Source of the DNA: Mesostigma viride
Lineage: Eukaryota > Streptophyta > Mesostigmatophyceae > Mesostigmatales > Mesostigmataceae
NCBI GenBank assembly: GCA_009746045.1
Contig: RPFO01000256.1
Span: 1,292,966 to 1,354,965 of the forward strand
Direction: 5' to 3'
Length of the DNA stretch: 62,000 nt
How positions within the stretch are numbered: the first letter of the stretch is position 1; the number at the start of each line of letters is the position of its first letter. Shown here in pieces: positions 9,858 to 19,420 of this stretch. The position numbers were made by a program, and so were the translations under genes. A model generated the notes under the pieces. That model did no database searches and had not been told where the DNA came from. It was given only the letters and a program-made list of their open reading frames with translations.

Positions 9858-10418
9858 ATGTTGCTAAGGAAACTCGGTCTCAACAAAAAAGTACAGCCAC
9901 AACCGGGCGCGAAAGAGGCGCTCAGAAATCTAACACTGCAGGAACTGACCCCCTTCTCGTTCGACGGCCACGTGTTCTCCCCGGCCAAGGTGGTCAGGGT
10001 GTACGACGGGGACACCGTGAAGGTGGCCGTGCTGTCCCCATGGGACAACCTGCCCACCCTGCTGACGGTCAGGATGTGGGGCACGGACGCCGACGAGCTG
10101 GCACCCGCGCACGATCTGCCGAACAGGGACGAAATCAGGATGCGCGCCATGAGGGCCAGGAACAGGCTGGTGCAGTTGACGACGGACGTGAACGTCGAAC
10201 TGGCCGACACACAGAAGTCGGTCAAGGACGTGCAGACCATGATCGACGCGCGCAACCAGAAACTCGTCACGGTCCAGTGCCGCGGGTTCGACTGTTTCGG
10301 CCGCGTGCTGGGCGTGCTCTACGACCTGGACGGGACGTGCATCAACAAGGTGATGCTGGACGAGGAGCTGGTGAAGCCGCGGCCGGCGTCCGAGAGGCGC
10401 GCCGGTGTGGTGCTTTGA
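9858..10418 (+). CDS. Staphylococcal-nuclease-like (thermonuclease) domain protein
   Basis: The protein contains the SNase core in order. VVRVYDGDTVKVAV (about residues 43-56) supplies the metal-binding Asp. VRMWGTDADEL (about 72-82) matches the R-x-x-G-x-D/T-x-x-E strand with catalytic Arg and Glu. FDCFGRVLGVLYD (about 146-158) carries the second Arg. A ~50-residue insertion with a charged helix separates the last two blocks. The best start is the ATG at 9858. SNase-like nucleases occur in several giant viruses, and a role in nucleic-acid degradation or repair is inferred. It converges on the next gene with a 2-nt gap. Confidence 0.8.
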   Translation: MLLRKLGLNKKVQPQPGAKEALRNLTLQELTPFSFDGHVFSPAKVVRVYDGDTVKVAVLSPWDNLPTLLTVRMWGTDADELAPAHDLPNRDEIRMRAMRARNRLVQLTTDVNVELADTQKSVKDVQTMIDARNQKLVTVQCRGFDCFGRVLGVLYDLDGTCINKVMLDEELVKPRPASERRAGVVL

Positions 10419-10420
10419 TT

Positions 10421-10930
10421 CTAGCGCCTCAAGGCCGTTCCGTCACGGTACACGTGCGTCCTGGTCGTCACAAGCGGGGCGGCACGGGCAAGTAGTCGAT
10501 TCTTCTCGTCCAGAAGAAAGCATCGATACTTTACGCTGAACTGCTTGGGCGGGTTTCGTCCGTCTAGGTAGAACTTGAGCCCCGTGTACGTGTACATGGA
10601 TAGAAAGGGGACGACAGTGAGGGACTCGGGGTCGAACTCATCCTCGCCAACGACTACTTTGACCCGGACGTCGCTCGTGATGTCTCTGATCACATCGCAC
10701 GTCGGCAAGCGGTCGAGTTTGAATATCGAGTCGCCAGTCTGGCCGTCTACCTCGAGGACCGGGATGTGGTTGACAATGTACTTGGTGGACGGTTCATACG
10801 CGACACACTGGGTCCAGCCCTCGCCGACTTCTTCACGCGGGGGCGTCACGAGGACCTCGAGGGCCTGGTTGAGGGTCCCCTCTCCCAACTCGTACACTGG
10901 CAGTGTGTCGATTAATGCGTCAATGTCCAT
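10421..10930 (-). CDS. Unrecognised acidic viral protein
   Basis: An intact frame of 169 residues from ATG at 10930 (a GTG lies nine bases upstream). It is acidic in its N-terminal half (MDIDALIDTLPVYELGEGTL) and appears beta-rich and soluble, with no signal or membrane segment. No family was recognised. It abuts the nuclease gene tail to tail and lies downstream of the DUF5767-like gene on the same strand. Confidence 0.6.
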   Translation of the reverse strand: MDIDALIDTLPVYELGEGTLNQALEVLVTPPREEVGEGWTQCVAYEPSTKYIVNHIPVLEVDGQTGDSIFKLDRLPTCDVIRDITSDVRVKVVVGEDEFDPESLTVVPFLSMYTYTGLKFYLDGRNPPKQFSVKYRCFLLDEKNRLLARAAPLVTTRTHVYRDGTALRR

Positions 10931-10981
10931 GGTGTACACGCTTTCATAGCACCGACTGATAATCTACTGGCTCTAGACGCA

Positions 10982-12273
10982 TCACAGGTCCAACACCACC
11001 TTCGTGGGGTCGCTGGCGGCGGCCTTCTTGCCCCCCCGCCCCGCTTCCTCGGCTTCTTCTTGCCCGCGTCCACCTGCACCGTGCGGACGTCGTCCCCCGC
11101 CACGGACGCGTCGTCGTACGCGCTCTCGCCCCCGTCGTCGATGATCTGCACCACACTGTCCCTCTGCGGGCTGGGCGGCATGGCCTCCTGCACCACCCTG
11201 TCCATGTTCACGGGGGGGCCACGTCCGGCCTGTACAGCATGGGCCCGCGCATCACGTACCCGCCACTCCCCCCTCCGCCCCCCGCGCCGTCGTCGCTCTC
11301 ACGCGGAGGAGGCGGAGGAGCCTGCTGCCCCCCCCGGCGGCCTCCTGCTTCTGTATCATCATCTTCACGATGCTCTTCATCAGCTCGGGGTCCGTCTTGG
11401 CGATCTCGGTCATGGAGGGCAGCCCAGAACTGGCGAACGAAGCGGACATATGGAACATCATCGCCGACCCGCCCAGCATCAGCATCAGCTCCATCTCCGG
11501 CGGCATCGACACGCGGTGCCGGTGCTTGTCGTACAGCCGCTCGAACACCCCGTCGTAATCCGTGACGTTCGCCAGTATGCTCTCCGACCACCCGTCCAGC
11601 TTGAGGCCTATCGGGTCGTACCGGTTGTTGAAGAACTGCATCGCGGACGTGGTGGCCACCAGCATCTGCCGCATCGTGTTGATGGCGTTCTTGGTCTCGA
11701 TCGAGCGCGCCACCTTGTCACACTCGAACCGCATCTCGTCGATGTCCGCGCGCATGTCGAAATTGGGAACGGCGAACCCCTTGTCCTTGTACCTGTGCAG
11801 CTTGTGCAGGAGGTCCAGCTTCTCCGCGTGGACCTCCTGCGGACTCTTTCTGGGCATCATGGCCTCGTCGTCGATCACGTCCTCGCCGTAATGCAGATCG
11901 TCCTCGTACCCCTCGTCGTCGCCGTACCCGTCGTAGTCGCCGTACTGGTCGAATTGGAACCCCTTCTCCATCGGCTGATGAGCCGGCGGGGGAGCCGAGA
12001 ACATCGACTTGGTCTTCTTCGGGTTGGCCAGCATGTCGAACATGTCCTCCTTGCTCGATTTATTCCTCCCCCCCCCTTCTTGTCCTTGTGCTTGCTCTTT
12101 TTAGAGTGCAGCGGCACCGCGCCGACGGGGCCGGGCCACTCGCCGCCGTCGTCGTCCACTATGTCCACGTTGTCCATCGCGCCTCCTCGCACCATGGGGG
12201 CGTTTATTCTAGATCCACCACCCGCGCCGTCGTCCGCGTCCTCTATATCCACGGGCAGGAGTTTTGTCGACAT
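10982..12273 (-). CDS. DUF5767-like NCLDV protein broken by four homopolymer frameshifts
   Basis: The central frame (11252-12043) reads KLDLLHKLHRYKDKGFAVPN, then a helical core, then LMLMLGGSAMMFHMSASF. This is the pattern of DUF5767, a giant-virus family with a conserved 'Y..KG....N..S' block and a Gly/Met hydrophobic patch. The frame breaks at the C9 run 12068-12076, joining an acidic N-terminus that begins MSTKLLPVDIEDADD at 12273. It breaks again at the C8 run 11328-11335, at the G7 run 11212-11218 and at the C7 run 11031-11037. The final piece reads KKAAASDPTKVVLDL to a stop at 10982. A protein of about 430 residues with a Pro/Gly-rich acidic-to-basic tail is inferred. Confidence 0.65.
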
Positions 12274-12387
12274 CTGCTACTATGCGTCCTGATTTGTACT
12301 CGCGTGGAGGCGCACAGCATACACTCATACCTCAATAACCTCAACATCAACGCCAGGATGTCTTCCGCTTTCCTTTTGGAGAAATGT

Positions 12388-12999
12388 TCAATGTGCGTCA
12401 TTTTGTATTGATATGACAAAGCCTACAAATGATGTGAACACCTTGGACAGCTTCTCCCCCTTACTATGCCTGTCTACCAGCCATTGGCAGTAACTCTTAT
12501 CATTGTCGTAGACCTGGTGAAAGCGTTTTCCCTTGTGCTTCCCCCACCAAAAGAGCGTGTAACCTGGTGAGTCGCGACAATCGCGACAGTAGTTGTCGTT
12601 TCTGTTCTTATGTGTATTTCCACATAGAGCGCAGGTTCTGGTTTTCTTTTCGAACCATCTTATGCAACAGTTGCCAACCAGCCTGAGCTCTTTAGTGGTC
12701 ATGTGTTCAATAAAGCATTGGTTTACAATGTAATGACCACACGCGCATTCATTGGGGGTAGCGAATTCTGGGAAAGAAGCGTGTTTTCCGTAACGCAAGT
12801 GAAAGTAGCGCTCATGTCTGTCATGGTCCTCTCCCGCGTACACGTCATCCTCCCCTGTCATGCTCCTCCCTCCTGCGTACACGTACATCGCTTTGAAATT
12901 CTGTCCCAGGGATGATGTGAGCCTCTCAATGTACTTGTTTTTATTTGGTGGCTCAACACACTGATCAGCCAACTCCTCTTCTGAAGACACATCAGTCAT
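12388..12999 (-). CDS. Zinc-ribbon protein with C-terminal GKxKG domain
   Basis: The protein has two Cys clusters. The first is NECACGHYIVNQCFIEH...GNCCIRWF; the second is CALCGNTHKNRNDNYCRDCR. They are followed by FWWGKHKGKRFHQV and KSYCQWLV. The last block matches the small domain (DUF3820/exonuclease X C-terminal type, 'F.GKYKG..F..V...D..Y..W') that recurs in giant-virus proteins. The first ATG in frame is at 12999; an upstream TTG extends it by seven codons. A role in DNA handling is a guess from the domain. Confidence 0.65.
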   Translation of the reverse strand: MTDVSSEEELADQCVEPPNKNKYIERLTSSLGQNFKAMYVYAGGRSMTGEDDVYAGEDHDRHERYFHLRYGKHASFPEFATPNECACGHYIVNQCFIEHMTTKELRLVGNCCIRWFEKKTRTCALCGNTHKNRNDNYCRDCRDSPGYTLFWWGKHKGKRFHQVYDNDKSYCQWLVDRHSKGEKLSKVFTSFVGFVISIQNDAH

Positions 13000-13038
13000 C
13001 GCCACGCCAACTCTTACCAAGATTGTTTTGTCAAATTA

Positions 13039-13586
13039 TCAAGCGCATGCTTTTATCCTCTTCTCTCTGTTCCATGCCTGGTTCTCTAGCATCAGGCGCT
13101 TGTTGTTCGCTGCAAACTCGGGGCCGCGGTACTTGCGAGCCTCCTCATAGTGACCAGTCTTCTCAAGAGCCGGAGTGAACGCGTCCATCAAATTTATGGC
13201 TGCTTTCTCTGGATCTTCACCATCTTGCTGTGTCTAAAATGGAATAAACTTGACAAGGAGCACATGCCGTCATCAAATGTGTGTGGCCTGGCTTTTCTTA
13301 GTAAGTCCCTGGTCCCCTCTGTAGTCAGCTGTCTGCTTGTACCCTGTGACCAACCTGTTTGCAATGTTGTTAACCACAGCGTACACTTTAGTAGAGGGAA
13401 CCGTTTTGACACTGCTTTCCTTGATAGCACGCATATCCGCCTTGCTCATCTCGCAGCTCTGAATGCGAGGTGGGTCGGCTTGGATACTGTTATCAGACAA
13501 ATTTGTCGTGGTGTGAGCGCGCCTTTTTGACGAATTTGAAGTGTTGATTACACCTCCTTGTGCATACTGTTGTGCTAATACAACAT
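13039..13586 (-). pseudogene. Decayed fourth copy of the Bro-N-like paralogue family (C-terminal part only)
   Basis: On the minus strand three frames in turn match the C-terminal half of the intact paralogues at 15190, 19467 and 20472. First comes IQSCEMSKADMRAIKESS...YAVVNNIANRLVTGY. A segment around FDDGMCSLSSLFHFRHSK follows. Last comes ARKYRGPEFAANNKRLMLEN...RIKACA, with a stop at 13039-13041. The Bro-N half is missing and at least two frame changes are present. It sits tail to tail behind the zinc-ribbon gene and is opposite in orientation to its intact relatives. Confidence 0.7.
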
Positions 13587-14513
13587 TCAATCCACCGCCA
13601 TCATTTCGCCGGGGTGCGCGGGGGCGAACCCAGGGGGCACGCCGTTGTCGATCAGCATGTAGTACGTCATGAACGCCTCCAACCACGCGAGCCGCTGTTT
13701 CCGCGCCGGGTCGGGGGACTTGTCGCTGCCGGACTCGGCCCGCACCATCCGGATGCAGGTGTCCGCGGTGGTGGTGCCGGCGTGGACGTCCAGCACGCGC
13801 AACTGGCGAACGTACGTCCTCCACTGCGGGACGTAATCCGTCGCCACGATGGAGAGCGTCTCCGCGTCGGCCGCCTCCCCTCCCGCGATGTCCACCATGC
13901 TCGCGACCAGGTCCGTGGAGATCCTGTCCAGTCCCACCAGCAGCGACTCGTGGTCGCGCATGGCCTTCACCACTTCCGGGTGATGGTAGATGTACAGCGT
14001 CGAGTGGCGCTGGAACCCCAGCCTCCGCACCTGCCTGTCCAGCCTCCACAGGTCCCCCGGCGAGAACGGGAACCGGGTCTGCGGGTCCTCGAACCGCCCG
14101 GACGCGATGATGTACTCCGCCAGCCGCACCGCGTCGAACCCCACTACCTGCCGCGTGGGGCGCACGAACTTGAACACCCTCTCCTTTGAAGGCAAATCCT
14201 CCATCGTGATGGGGTCCTCCTTGTTGGACACCCTCATCGACAGGTGGGCGGCGATCGTCCTCTTGGCGCGGACGTAGGGCAGCACCGTCCGCCTCACCCA
14301 CCGCTGGATGCGGATGGCCTGCTGGTTGCAATACACCGCGCACTCCAACTCCCGGCGTGTGGCGTCCCGGAACGGACGCAGCCCCTGCATGAGCGCTATC
14401 CTCCTCAGCGTATCGCGCTTGGTTTTGCCGTAGTAGTTGGTGGGGATGGCGGACGCTGCCCGGACGCTGAGACGGACGTCCTTGACGTCCGCGGCCACGC
14501 GAAACGTCTTCAT
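13587..14513 (-). CDS. U-box/IQ-like NCLDV protein
   Basis: The protein reads AIRIQRWVRRTVLPYVRAKR (IQ-type basic helix, about residues 66-85). After that comes EDPITMEDLP...VFKFVRPTRQVVGFDAVRLAEYI and FEDPQTRFPFSPGDL. The order D/EPITxE, aromatic-rich core and F.DP.TR.PF resembles a U-box-like fold seen in giant-virus proteins, so a ubiquitin-related role is possible. ATG at 14513 (MKTFRV) is preferred over the non-ATG start 15 codons upstream. No membrane segment. Confidence 0.55.
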   Translation of the reverse strand: MKTFRVAADVKDVRLSVRAASAIPTNYYGKTKRDTLRRIALMQGLRPFRDATRRELECAVYCNQQAIRIQRWVRRTVLPYVRAKRTIAAHLSMRVSNKEDPITMEDLPSKERVFKFVRPTRQVVGFDAVRLAEYIIASGRFEDPQTRFPFSPGDLWRLDRQVRRLGFQRHSTLYIYHHPEVVKAMRDHESLLVGLDRISTDLVASMVDIAGGEAADAETLSIVATDYVPQWRTYVRQLRVLDVHAGTTTADTCIRMVRAESGSDKSPDPARKQRLAWLEAFMTYYMLIDNGVPPGFAPAHPGEMMAVD

Positions 14514-14670
14514 TCCTACTGGTACGTCCAGACAATCCGCGCGCGGATGTACCCACACCGCCCGTGTGGTGAGAGGCCGCCGCTCGGTCGCCGGTCCTGT
14601 TCTTTATAGTAGGATGGTCGGAACGGTTGCGCTTAGGTCACGTTTGACCGCTTAACTTTACGTCAGAGGA

Positions 14671-15135
14671 ATGGAGCATGCTTCATATTGGTTCAATCTG
14701 GGGCATCCAATTCGAGAGGAGCGGACTGGGGGGGAGATAGTGGACTTCTACTATCCATGGGGGGAAAAGGCCACCACCGTTTTCTGTGGCGAATCCGTGC
14801 CGCTGCCATCCGGGTATGAGGGGACGTTCACCAAGGAGTATCGCATCTGCGGAAGAGACAAATGCGACCAGATTCTTGCCAATATGAAAAAGTGCGTACG
14901 GTGCCAAAGGGTGTATTATTGTTCCAAGGAATGTCAAGGAGACGCGTGGGAGGTCCACAAAACCGGCTGTCATATGTTACGGGATGGCTGGTGGGAAGAG
15001 GGCCGCCAATGGGCCGAGTTTTTCAGCAATAGCGTGTGTGCCCAGATCCGCGAGTGGAGAACGAAACAAGTTTTCAGAGCTCCAACGTCGGGAAGCTCAA
15101 ATGTTGCTTACATGTACCGCCCGTCCCGCCCTTGA
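14671..15135 (+). CDS. MYND-type zinc-finger protein
   Basis: The 154-residue protein has a MYND finger at about residues 60-100: CGRDKC...MKKCVRCQRVYYCSKECQ, then W.VHKTGC. All of the usual Cys/His ligands are visible. MYND fingers mediate protein-protein contacts and are found singly in several giant viruses. The N-terminal 55 residues are not recognised. It ends 54 nt before the first Bro-N-like gene. Confidence 0.75.
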   Translation: MEHASYWFNLGHPIREERTGGEIVDFYYPWGEKATTVFCGESVPLPSGYEGTFTKEYRICGRDKCDQILANMKKCVRCQRVYYCSKECQGDAWEVHKTGCHMLRDGWWEEGRQWAEFFSNSVCAQIREWRTKQVFRAPTSGSSNVAYMYRPSRP

Positions 15136-15143
15136 TGTTCGAC

Positions 15144-15153
15144 GCGCTTATCT
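15144..15153 (+). promoter_or_regulatory. Conserved GCGCTTATCT box, copy A
   Basis: GCGCTTATCT lies 36 nt before the ATG of the 15190 gene and is followed by a second shared stretch (AACATTTCT). The same box precedes both other intact paralogues at a similar distance, so it is probably a shared promoter or early-gene signal. Confidence 0.5.
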
Positions 15154-15189
15154 CGGTTCGCAACATTTCTATGTCATTAGTAAACAGCC

Positions 15190-16101
15190 ATGGCGTCCCA
15201 GGCACTTGTGAGATACCGGCAGCCCTCGCGCGAGGTGCCAGGAGAGGACCCGTTCGCGAACAAGATACGAGTGACGCCCGATGGCAAGATATCGGTCATC
15301 GACGTCATCAAGTGTGTGCTCTTCTTAAACGACGACGGCACTTTCACGTGCAATGCCACCATTCATGCCAGCAACGCCTTGTCGAACCTCCGGAAGGACC
15401 ACCCGGAAGTATACTCTTGTATAGTAGTCTGGAAATTTCCAGGCGCGAGACAGCGAGACACCCCCGTCACTGATCGACAGGGGGTCATTAAGATCGTCCA
15501 GCTGCTGCCCGGAAGGAGGGCCGCATCCTTTCGCAACATGCTAGCGATGCTGTTCGAGCGATACCTAGACGCGGACCGGTCGCTGGCCGACGAGATTTAC
15601 GCCCGCGCCGACGCCAGGGATGCTCAACTGACAGACGACAAGCGCGTCAAGAGCTGCGAAAGCACTAAAGCTCACATGGCCGCCGTGAAGGAGAGCGGCG
15701 CCCCCTATCTGGCGTCCAACCCGGCCAGTGTGTACGCGCACATCAACGAGACCCAAAACGTTACCGTGACAGGCATGCACACTCGCGACATACGCGAATT
15801 GCACAAGATGAAGAAGAGCGACGCCACTCGTGACTACTTCACCGAAGTGCTCAGCAGTGGGATCGACTTGATGAATGTGCTCAACAAGAGGGCGATAGAA
15901 AAGGGTGGCAATCCCATTACCAGCATTGATTCTATCGGAAAAGAGTTGTTCCCGGTGTTTGAGCGCCTTAAGATGCACGAGGAAGCCAGTGCACCGCAGC
16001 CCAGGTCGTTCGCGCTGGCCAACAAGAGCAAAAGAGAAGAATACAACGCTCGACAGCGACTGGTATTGGAAACCCCAGCAAGGAAGCGTGTTTGTTCGTA
16101 A
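15190..16101 (+). CDS. Bro-N-like DNA-binding protein, paralogue A
   Basis: The N-terminal ~130 residues carry IRVTPDGKISVIDVIK, then FPGARQRDTPVTDRQG, then IKIVQLLPGRRAASFR and FERYLDAD. This matches the Bro-N/KilA-like pattern ('VTD..GL.EII.LLPG..A..FR....LL.RYL.GD') found in large DNA viruses and some algae and presumed to bind DNA. The C-terminal half (RVKSCESTKAHMAAVKES onward) is shared with the other copies but is the most divergent of the three. Its tail (ANKSKREEYNAR) also differs. The first two codons in all copies are MA, behind a shared upstream box. Confidence 0.7.
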   Translation: MASQALVRYRQPSREVPGEDPFANKIRVTPDGKISVIDVIKCVLFLNDDGTFTCNATIHASNALSNLRKDHPEVYSCIVVWKFPGARQRDTPVTDRQGVIKIVQLLPGRRAASFRNMLAMLFERYLDADRSLADEIYARADARDAQLTDDKRVKSCESTKAHMAAVKESGAPYLASNPASVYAHINETQNVTVTGMHTRDIRELHKMKKSDATRDYFTEVLSSGIDLMNVLNKRAIEKGGNPITSIDSIGKELFPVFERLKMHEEASAPQPRSFALANKSKREEYNARQRLVLETPARKRVCS

Positions 16102-16138
16102 TAATGAGGCCCGTATGAATAAAGAGTCGTTTGCGCGA

Positions 16139-17276
16139 CTAGGACCCGCGCATTTGTTTTTGATAGTTATCCACGACCCGCTGAAGATGGTCAACCAATT
16201 TGGGATTTAGCCTCCCATCGCTCCCATAAACCGCTGGCCATCGGAGACGCCGTGTGATGAAACCCAGAGACATCCGGGGGCGTGGGGCAGGTGGCAAGGG
16301 GGCGCCCATTGGTGGGGGGCAGGGGCAGGGGCAGGGGGGCGGGGCATCTGCCTTCTTCTTCTTCTTCTTCTTGGCGGTCTTTTTAGGTGCCGGCGCCGGG
16401 TTGCTCTGTACCTCCGGCTCTCCGTCGTCACCCCCCCCTCGTCAACTGTATTCATTCGCGCGGAAAGCTCATCCACCTTGTAAAGCACTTGTTTTGTGAC
16501 GGGCCCGTCCGTTTGGCGTTGCGCGCACTTGGCTACCACTCTGGTGAGAGGGGCATGCATCCATATGCTTGTCCCGTTTGTCTTCTCATACGGAAGGAGA
16601 CCGTAGGTTCTGTAGTAATAGTTCACTAGACTCAAGTTGTAGTGGATATAACACACCCATTTTCTCATTTCGTCCAACTGTTCAGATTTGTTCAATTTCA
16701 TCCGCGCCATCTGTTGAAACACTGCTTGTTTGGTTTCTGGGAATTTGTCGAGCTCCTTCACGAGTTTCTCATGCGTTAAGCCCGCATAGGGGGTTTCATC
16801 TCTGCACACGCCGTGACTTGCCTGCAAAACAAGCCTCGGTTTCGGCGACTCTTTCATTAGCGGACGTAGCTTGTTGATGGCGTAACAGACCATTCGCCGA
16901 CCCACTCCGACGAACTTGTCTTTTTCTGGTCCAGGACAATCCCAAAACTCTTGTGGACGCACGTAAAACCAATTCAATTTAATGTAATTATCGCCACTGC
17001 CTGTGTGGATATTAAACTCCGCGTACGCCATGACATCTCCTCCCTCCACCTCTTCCGTATCTTCCTGGTGAGTGCCGACGTGTACCCGTCCGGAATGGGG
17101 ATGCTGAGTTTCATGTATGATCTATTGTTAGTTTGCTCGTACAAACTAAAACGGTGACCGTCGATGACGGGCGGTGTGAAGCTAGTGACCTCTCTCCCGA
17201 GCGGTTTCGAATTCTTAACCATACTCGTGCAATACTCATGCAACATATATTTCTCTCGCCTATGTAAAAGACTCAC
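16139..17276 (-). CDS. GNAT-like acetyltransferase domain protein with Lys-rich tail, two frameshifts
   Basis: Three frames make one protein. The N-terminal piece (17276 to about 17080) ends at SIPIPDGY. The middle piece reads MAYAEFNIHTGSGDNYIKL, then KFVGVGRRMVCYAINKLRPL and LVNYYYRTYGLLPYEK. The G-x-G-x-x helix and the YY..YG..PY block fit motifs A and B of GNAT acetyltransferases. After the C8 run 16431-16438 the frame shifts to a tail with seven consecutive Lys and a Pro/Cys-rich stretch. The protein then ends NPKLVDHLQRVVDNYQ with a stop at 16139-16141. The GNAT call is moderate. Confidence 0.5.
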
Positions 17277-17382
17277 GGCCGACCAGCGCAGGGGCGGTGG
17301 CAGTTACCGCGTGACAAAGGCTACCATCATCCGCGCGCCTCGGTTATAATAATAAAATATATAATCAGTCACTTGAGCATGC

Positions 17383-17979
17383 ATGTCGTATCCAGTCGTG
17401 TCCTTAGAGCGCCTCATGCCTTCAGAGACCGAAGCGGGCACGGCGGAGGGGTTCTGGCTCAACCTCAGCGGCTCTCTTCACAACGATTTTGAAAAGGGGA
17501 CGCAAGGGTTCATAGACAAGTTGGGGCGCTACTGCCTCGTTTTCAACGCGTATGACGAAACGTTGGAAGACTGTCACATGAACCGCATAATTGACATGCT
17601 TTTCCACAAGAAGGTGCCATTCAGCGTCGAGTTCTACCGCGGACCGAAGTGCGCGAGTGGCGCAAGTCCCCTTACTTGGAGGCGTTGGGATTCATACATC
17701 GACATCCGCCGCCCTGAAGTGCGCGTGATACGGGCTCACCTGGAAAGGCCGTACAAGGATCCCGAGTTCTACAAGTCCGTTCCGCCCCTCGACCAACTGC
17801 AGATAGGGCCGTACTCGTTCCCTCCCGCGTACCGTCGCCTCATTCACGACTATTGCAAGGACTTCACCGTCTACGAGCTCATAGGAACTTACAACGGGGA
17901 GAACAAGAACCTGCCATCCCACAAGTCATGGAGCGAGTCTGTGCGCCTCGGGCGTGACATAAATGACGACTGTCTCTAA
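17383..17979 (+). CDS. Unrecognised viral protein
   Basis: An intact frame of 198 residues of mixed composition, with many aromatic and charged residues (FWLNLSGSL, YCLVFNAYDE, FSVEFYRGPK) and no membrane segment. No family was recognised. It is divergent from the GNAT-like gene. The spacer contains an AT-rich run (ATAATAATAAAATATATAAT at about 17346-17365) that may be a promoter. Confidence 0.6.
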   Translation: MSYPVVSLERLMPSETEAGTAEGFWLNLSGSLHNDFEKGTQGFIDKLGRYCLVFNAYDETLEDCHMNRIIDMLFHKKVPFSVEFYRGPKCASGASPLTWRRWDSYIDIRRPEVRVIRAHLERPYKDPEFYKSVPPLDQLQIGPYSFPPAYRRLIHDYCKDFTVYELIGTYNGENKNLPSHKSWSESVRLGRDINDDCL

Positions 17980-18124
17980 CGATGACAGCCGCCCGTTTCG
18001 TCCCCATCCCCGTCCCCGTCCCCACCCCCATCCCCATCCCTGTGCCCGTGCCGAGGCCGAGACCGCGGCCCAGACCCAGGTCGAGGGGGCGGAGATCTAG
18101 GCGCCACCCGCTCCGGTCTCAAAG

Positions 18125-18505
18125 TTACGCGGCCGTGGTTGGGGCCGTCGCCTCCGACACCGTCGCCTCCACCACCTCGGCAACCGGCCGGCTAGAGAAG
18201 TGAGCCGACCCGCCCGTCATGAGCATGGAATAGGACAAACTGGCACCCCCGGATGTCCAGAAACCCTTCCAGATCTTCCACGGCAGCGTGTCGTAGGCGT
18301 AGGCCTTGTCGCGGAAGTTCCTGTACAGCACGTAGGCGAGCCCGCTGAGACCCAGAATCCACGAGATGGACACGGTCGACCGGATGTTTGCCTTCAGGCG
18401 AAACTTCTCCCGCTTAACCCGCACCCAGGTGGCGATCACGTGCGCCAAACCGATCAGCAGGCCGACCTTGAAGAGGTTCTTAAAATCGTACATAAACATA
18501 CCCAT
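18125..18505 (-). CDS. Two-pass membrane protein
   Basis: The 126-residue protein has hydrophobic segments at about residues 10-27 and 47-62, separated by a basic loop (RVKREKFRLK). The C-terminus is Ala/Thr-rich. No family was recognised. Its 3' side faces the 17383 gene across a Pro-codon-rich spacer (17980-18110) containing repeated CCCCATCC/CCCCGTCC units. A viral membrane or virion role is inferred only from type and context. Confidence 0.55.
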   Translation of the reverse strand: MGMFMYDFKNLFKVGLLIGLAHVIATWVRVKREKFRLKANIRSTVSISWILGLSGLAYVLYRNFRDKAYAYDTLPWKIWKGFWTSGGASLSYSMLMTGGSAHFSSRPVAEVVEATVSEATAPTTAA

Positions 18506-18581
18506 CGCGAGTGATATAGAACCTACCTCCGTTTTTTTTTTGCGACCGAGGCCGGACAGCCGCGACGGGGAAAGAGCCGGG

Positions 18582-18803
18582 TTAACGCGAGAGGCCGGAC
18601 AGGACCTCGCGGCGGTTCTCGGCGGTGTTCGCGAGGCCGCGCTCCCTCATCAAACCGTCCAACTGTCTCTTAGCCTCCACCATCGCGTCACTCAGCGAGC
18701 CACCGGTCTCCGCGTGCACCTTCTTCACGAACTTGGCCCACGGGTTCTGCGCCCCTATCTCGCTCTTGGCCTTCGAAACGACCCGGCCGTCCTTCCTCCG
18801 CAC
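18582..18803 (-). CDS. Small basic protein (start uncertain)
   Basis: The open frame reads SEIGAQNPWAKFVKKVHAET, then SLSDAMVEAKRQL, a short helical pattern. It resembles the small 'NPW..FVKK......S..AM..AS' proteins found in giant viruses. No in-frame ATG precedes it. GTG at about 18803 is the only candidate in the track frame, and a stop lies 48 nt further upstream, so an N-terminal frame break is possible. Function unknown. Confidence 0.45.
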   Translation of the reverse strand: MRRKDGRVVSKAKSEIGAQNPWAKFVKKVHAETGGSLSDAMVEAKRQLDGLMRERGLANTAENRREVLSGLSR

Positions 18804-18911
18804 CAGGTCGTCGCTCTTAAGCCCCCGCTCGTCCTGGTCGCCCTGCCATTCATGACGTCAGCTTTGCTCCCGACAGGCATCCGTATTGCGTATACAACTA
18901 ACCGATATTTT

Positions 18912-19331
18912 TTAATCAAAACGTTTACGCTTACCCGCGAGTCCCCGCCTACCAGGCATGACGGCGGTCTTGGCGGCTCTCATGACCCAATCGACGATGG
19001 CGTCCGGCCCTCTATAAAGGATGCCCGCGCCTTGTTCTCTCAGTCGGCGCAGTTTATCCATAGACACGAGCCACGACCGCCGCAGGTTCCGCTCCACCGC
19101 ATTGGCCTCCCGGAGATCTCTCCTGTACTGATCAGGGGGGACATCGCCCTTCGCCGACACCTTCGCCTTCGACAATGCCTCCAACGCCCCGCCGAAACGA
19201 TACGACAGCATCCCCGATGCGGCGTGGTAATTATGCTCCATGGCCGGCGTCAGCACCGCAGCGGCTCGGGAGCGGTGTGCGCGGTGCACCGTACGAGCGC
19301 GTCGTGGGGTGCGCGTTTTCTTTGCCGCCAT
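18912..19331 (-). CDS. Highly basic small protein
   Basis: The 139-residue intact frame is Arg/Lys-rich at both ends (MAAKKTRTPRRARTVHRAHR at the start, PGRRGLAGKRKRFD at the end) with a helical middle. Such proteins may be DNA-binding or virion-core components in giant viruses, but no family was recognised. An AT-rich stretch lies just upstream (about 19332-19370). Confidence 0.55.
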   Translation of the reverse strand: MAAKKTRTPRRARTVHRAHRSRAAAVLTPAMEHNYHAASGMLSYRFGGALEALSKAKVSAKGDVPPDQYRRDLREANAVERNLRRSWLVSMDKLRRLREQGAGILYRGPDAIVDWVMRAAKTAVMPGRRGLAGKRKRFD

Positions 19332-19420
19332 GTTATATACACGCGTGTGTTTTTATATTCCGCAAATATATGTTTACTAAGCCGGATGGATCATTTGCAG
19401 TGATTACCTGGTGGCATGGC

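Noticed and set aside
11970-11985. CTGATGAG as a hammerhead ribozyme core
   Set aside because: It lies in coding sequence of the DUF5767-like gene, and no GAAA and flanking stems fit.
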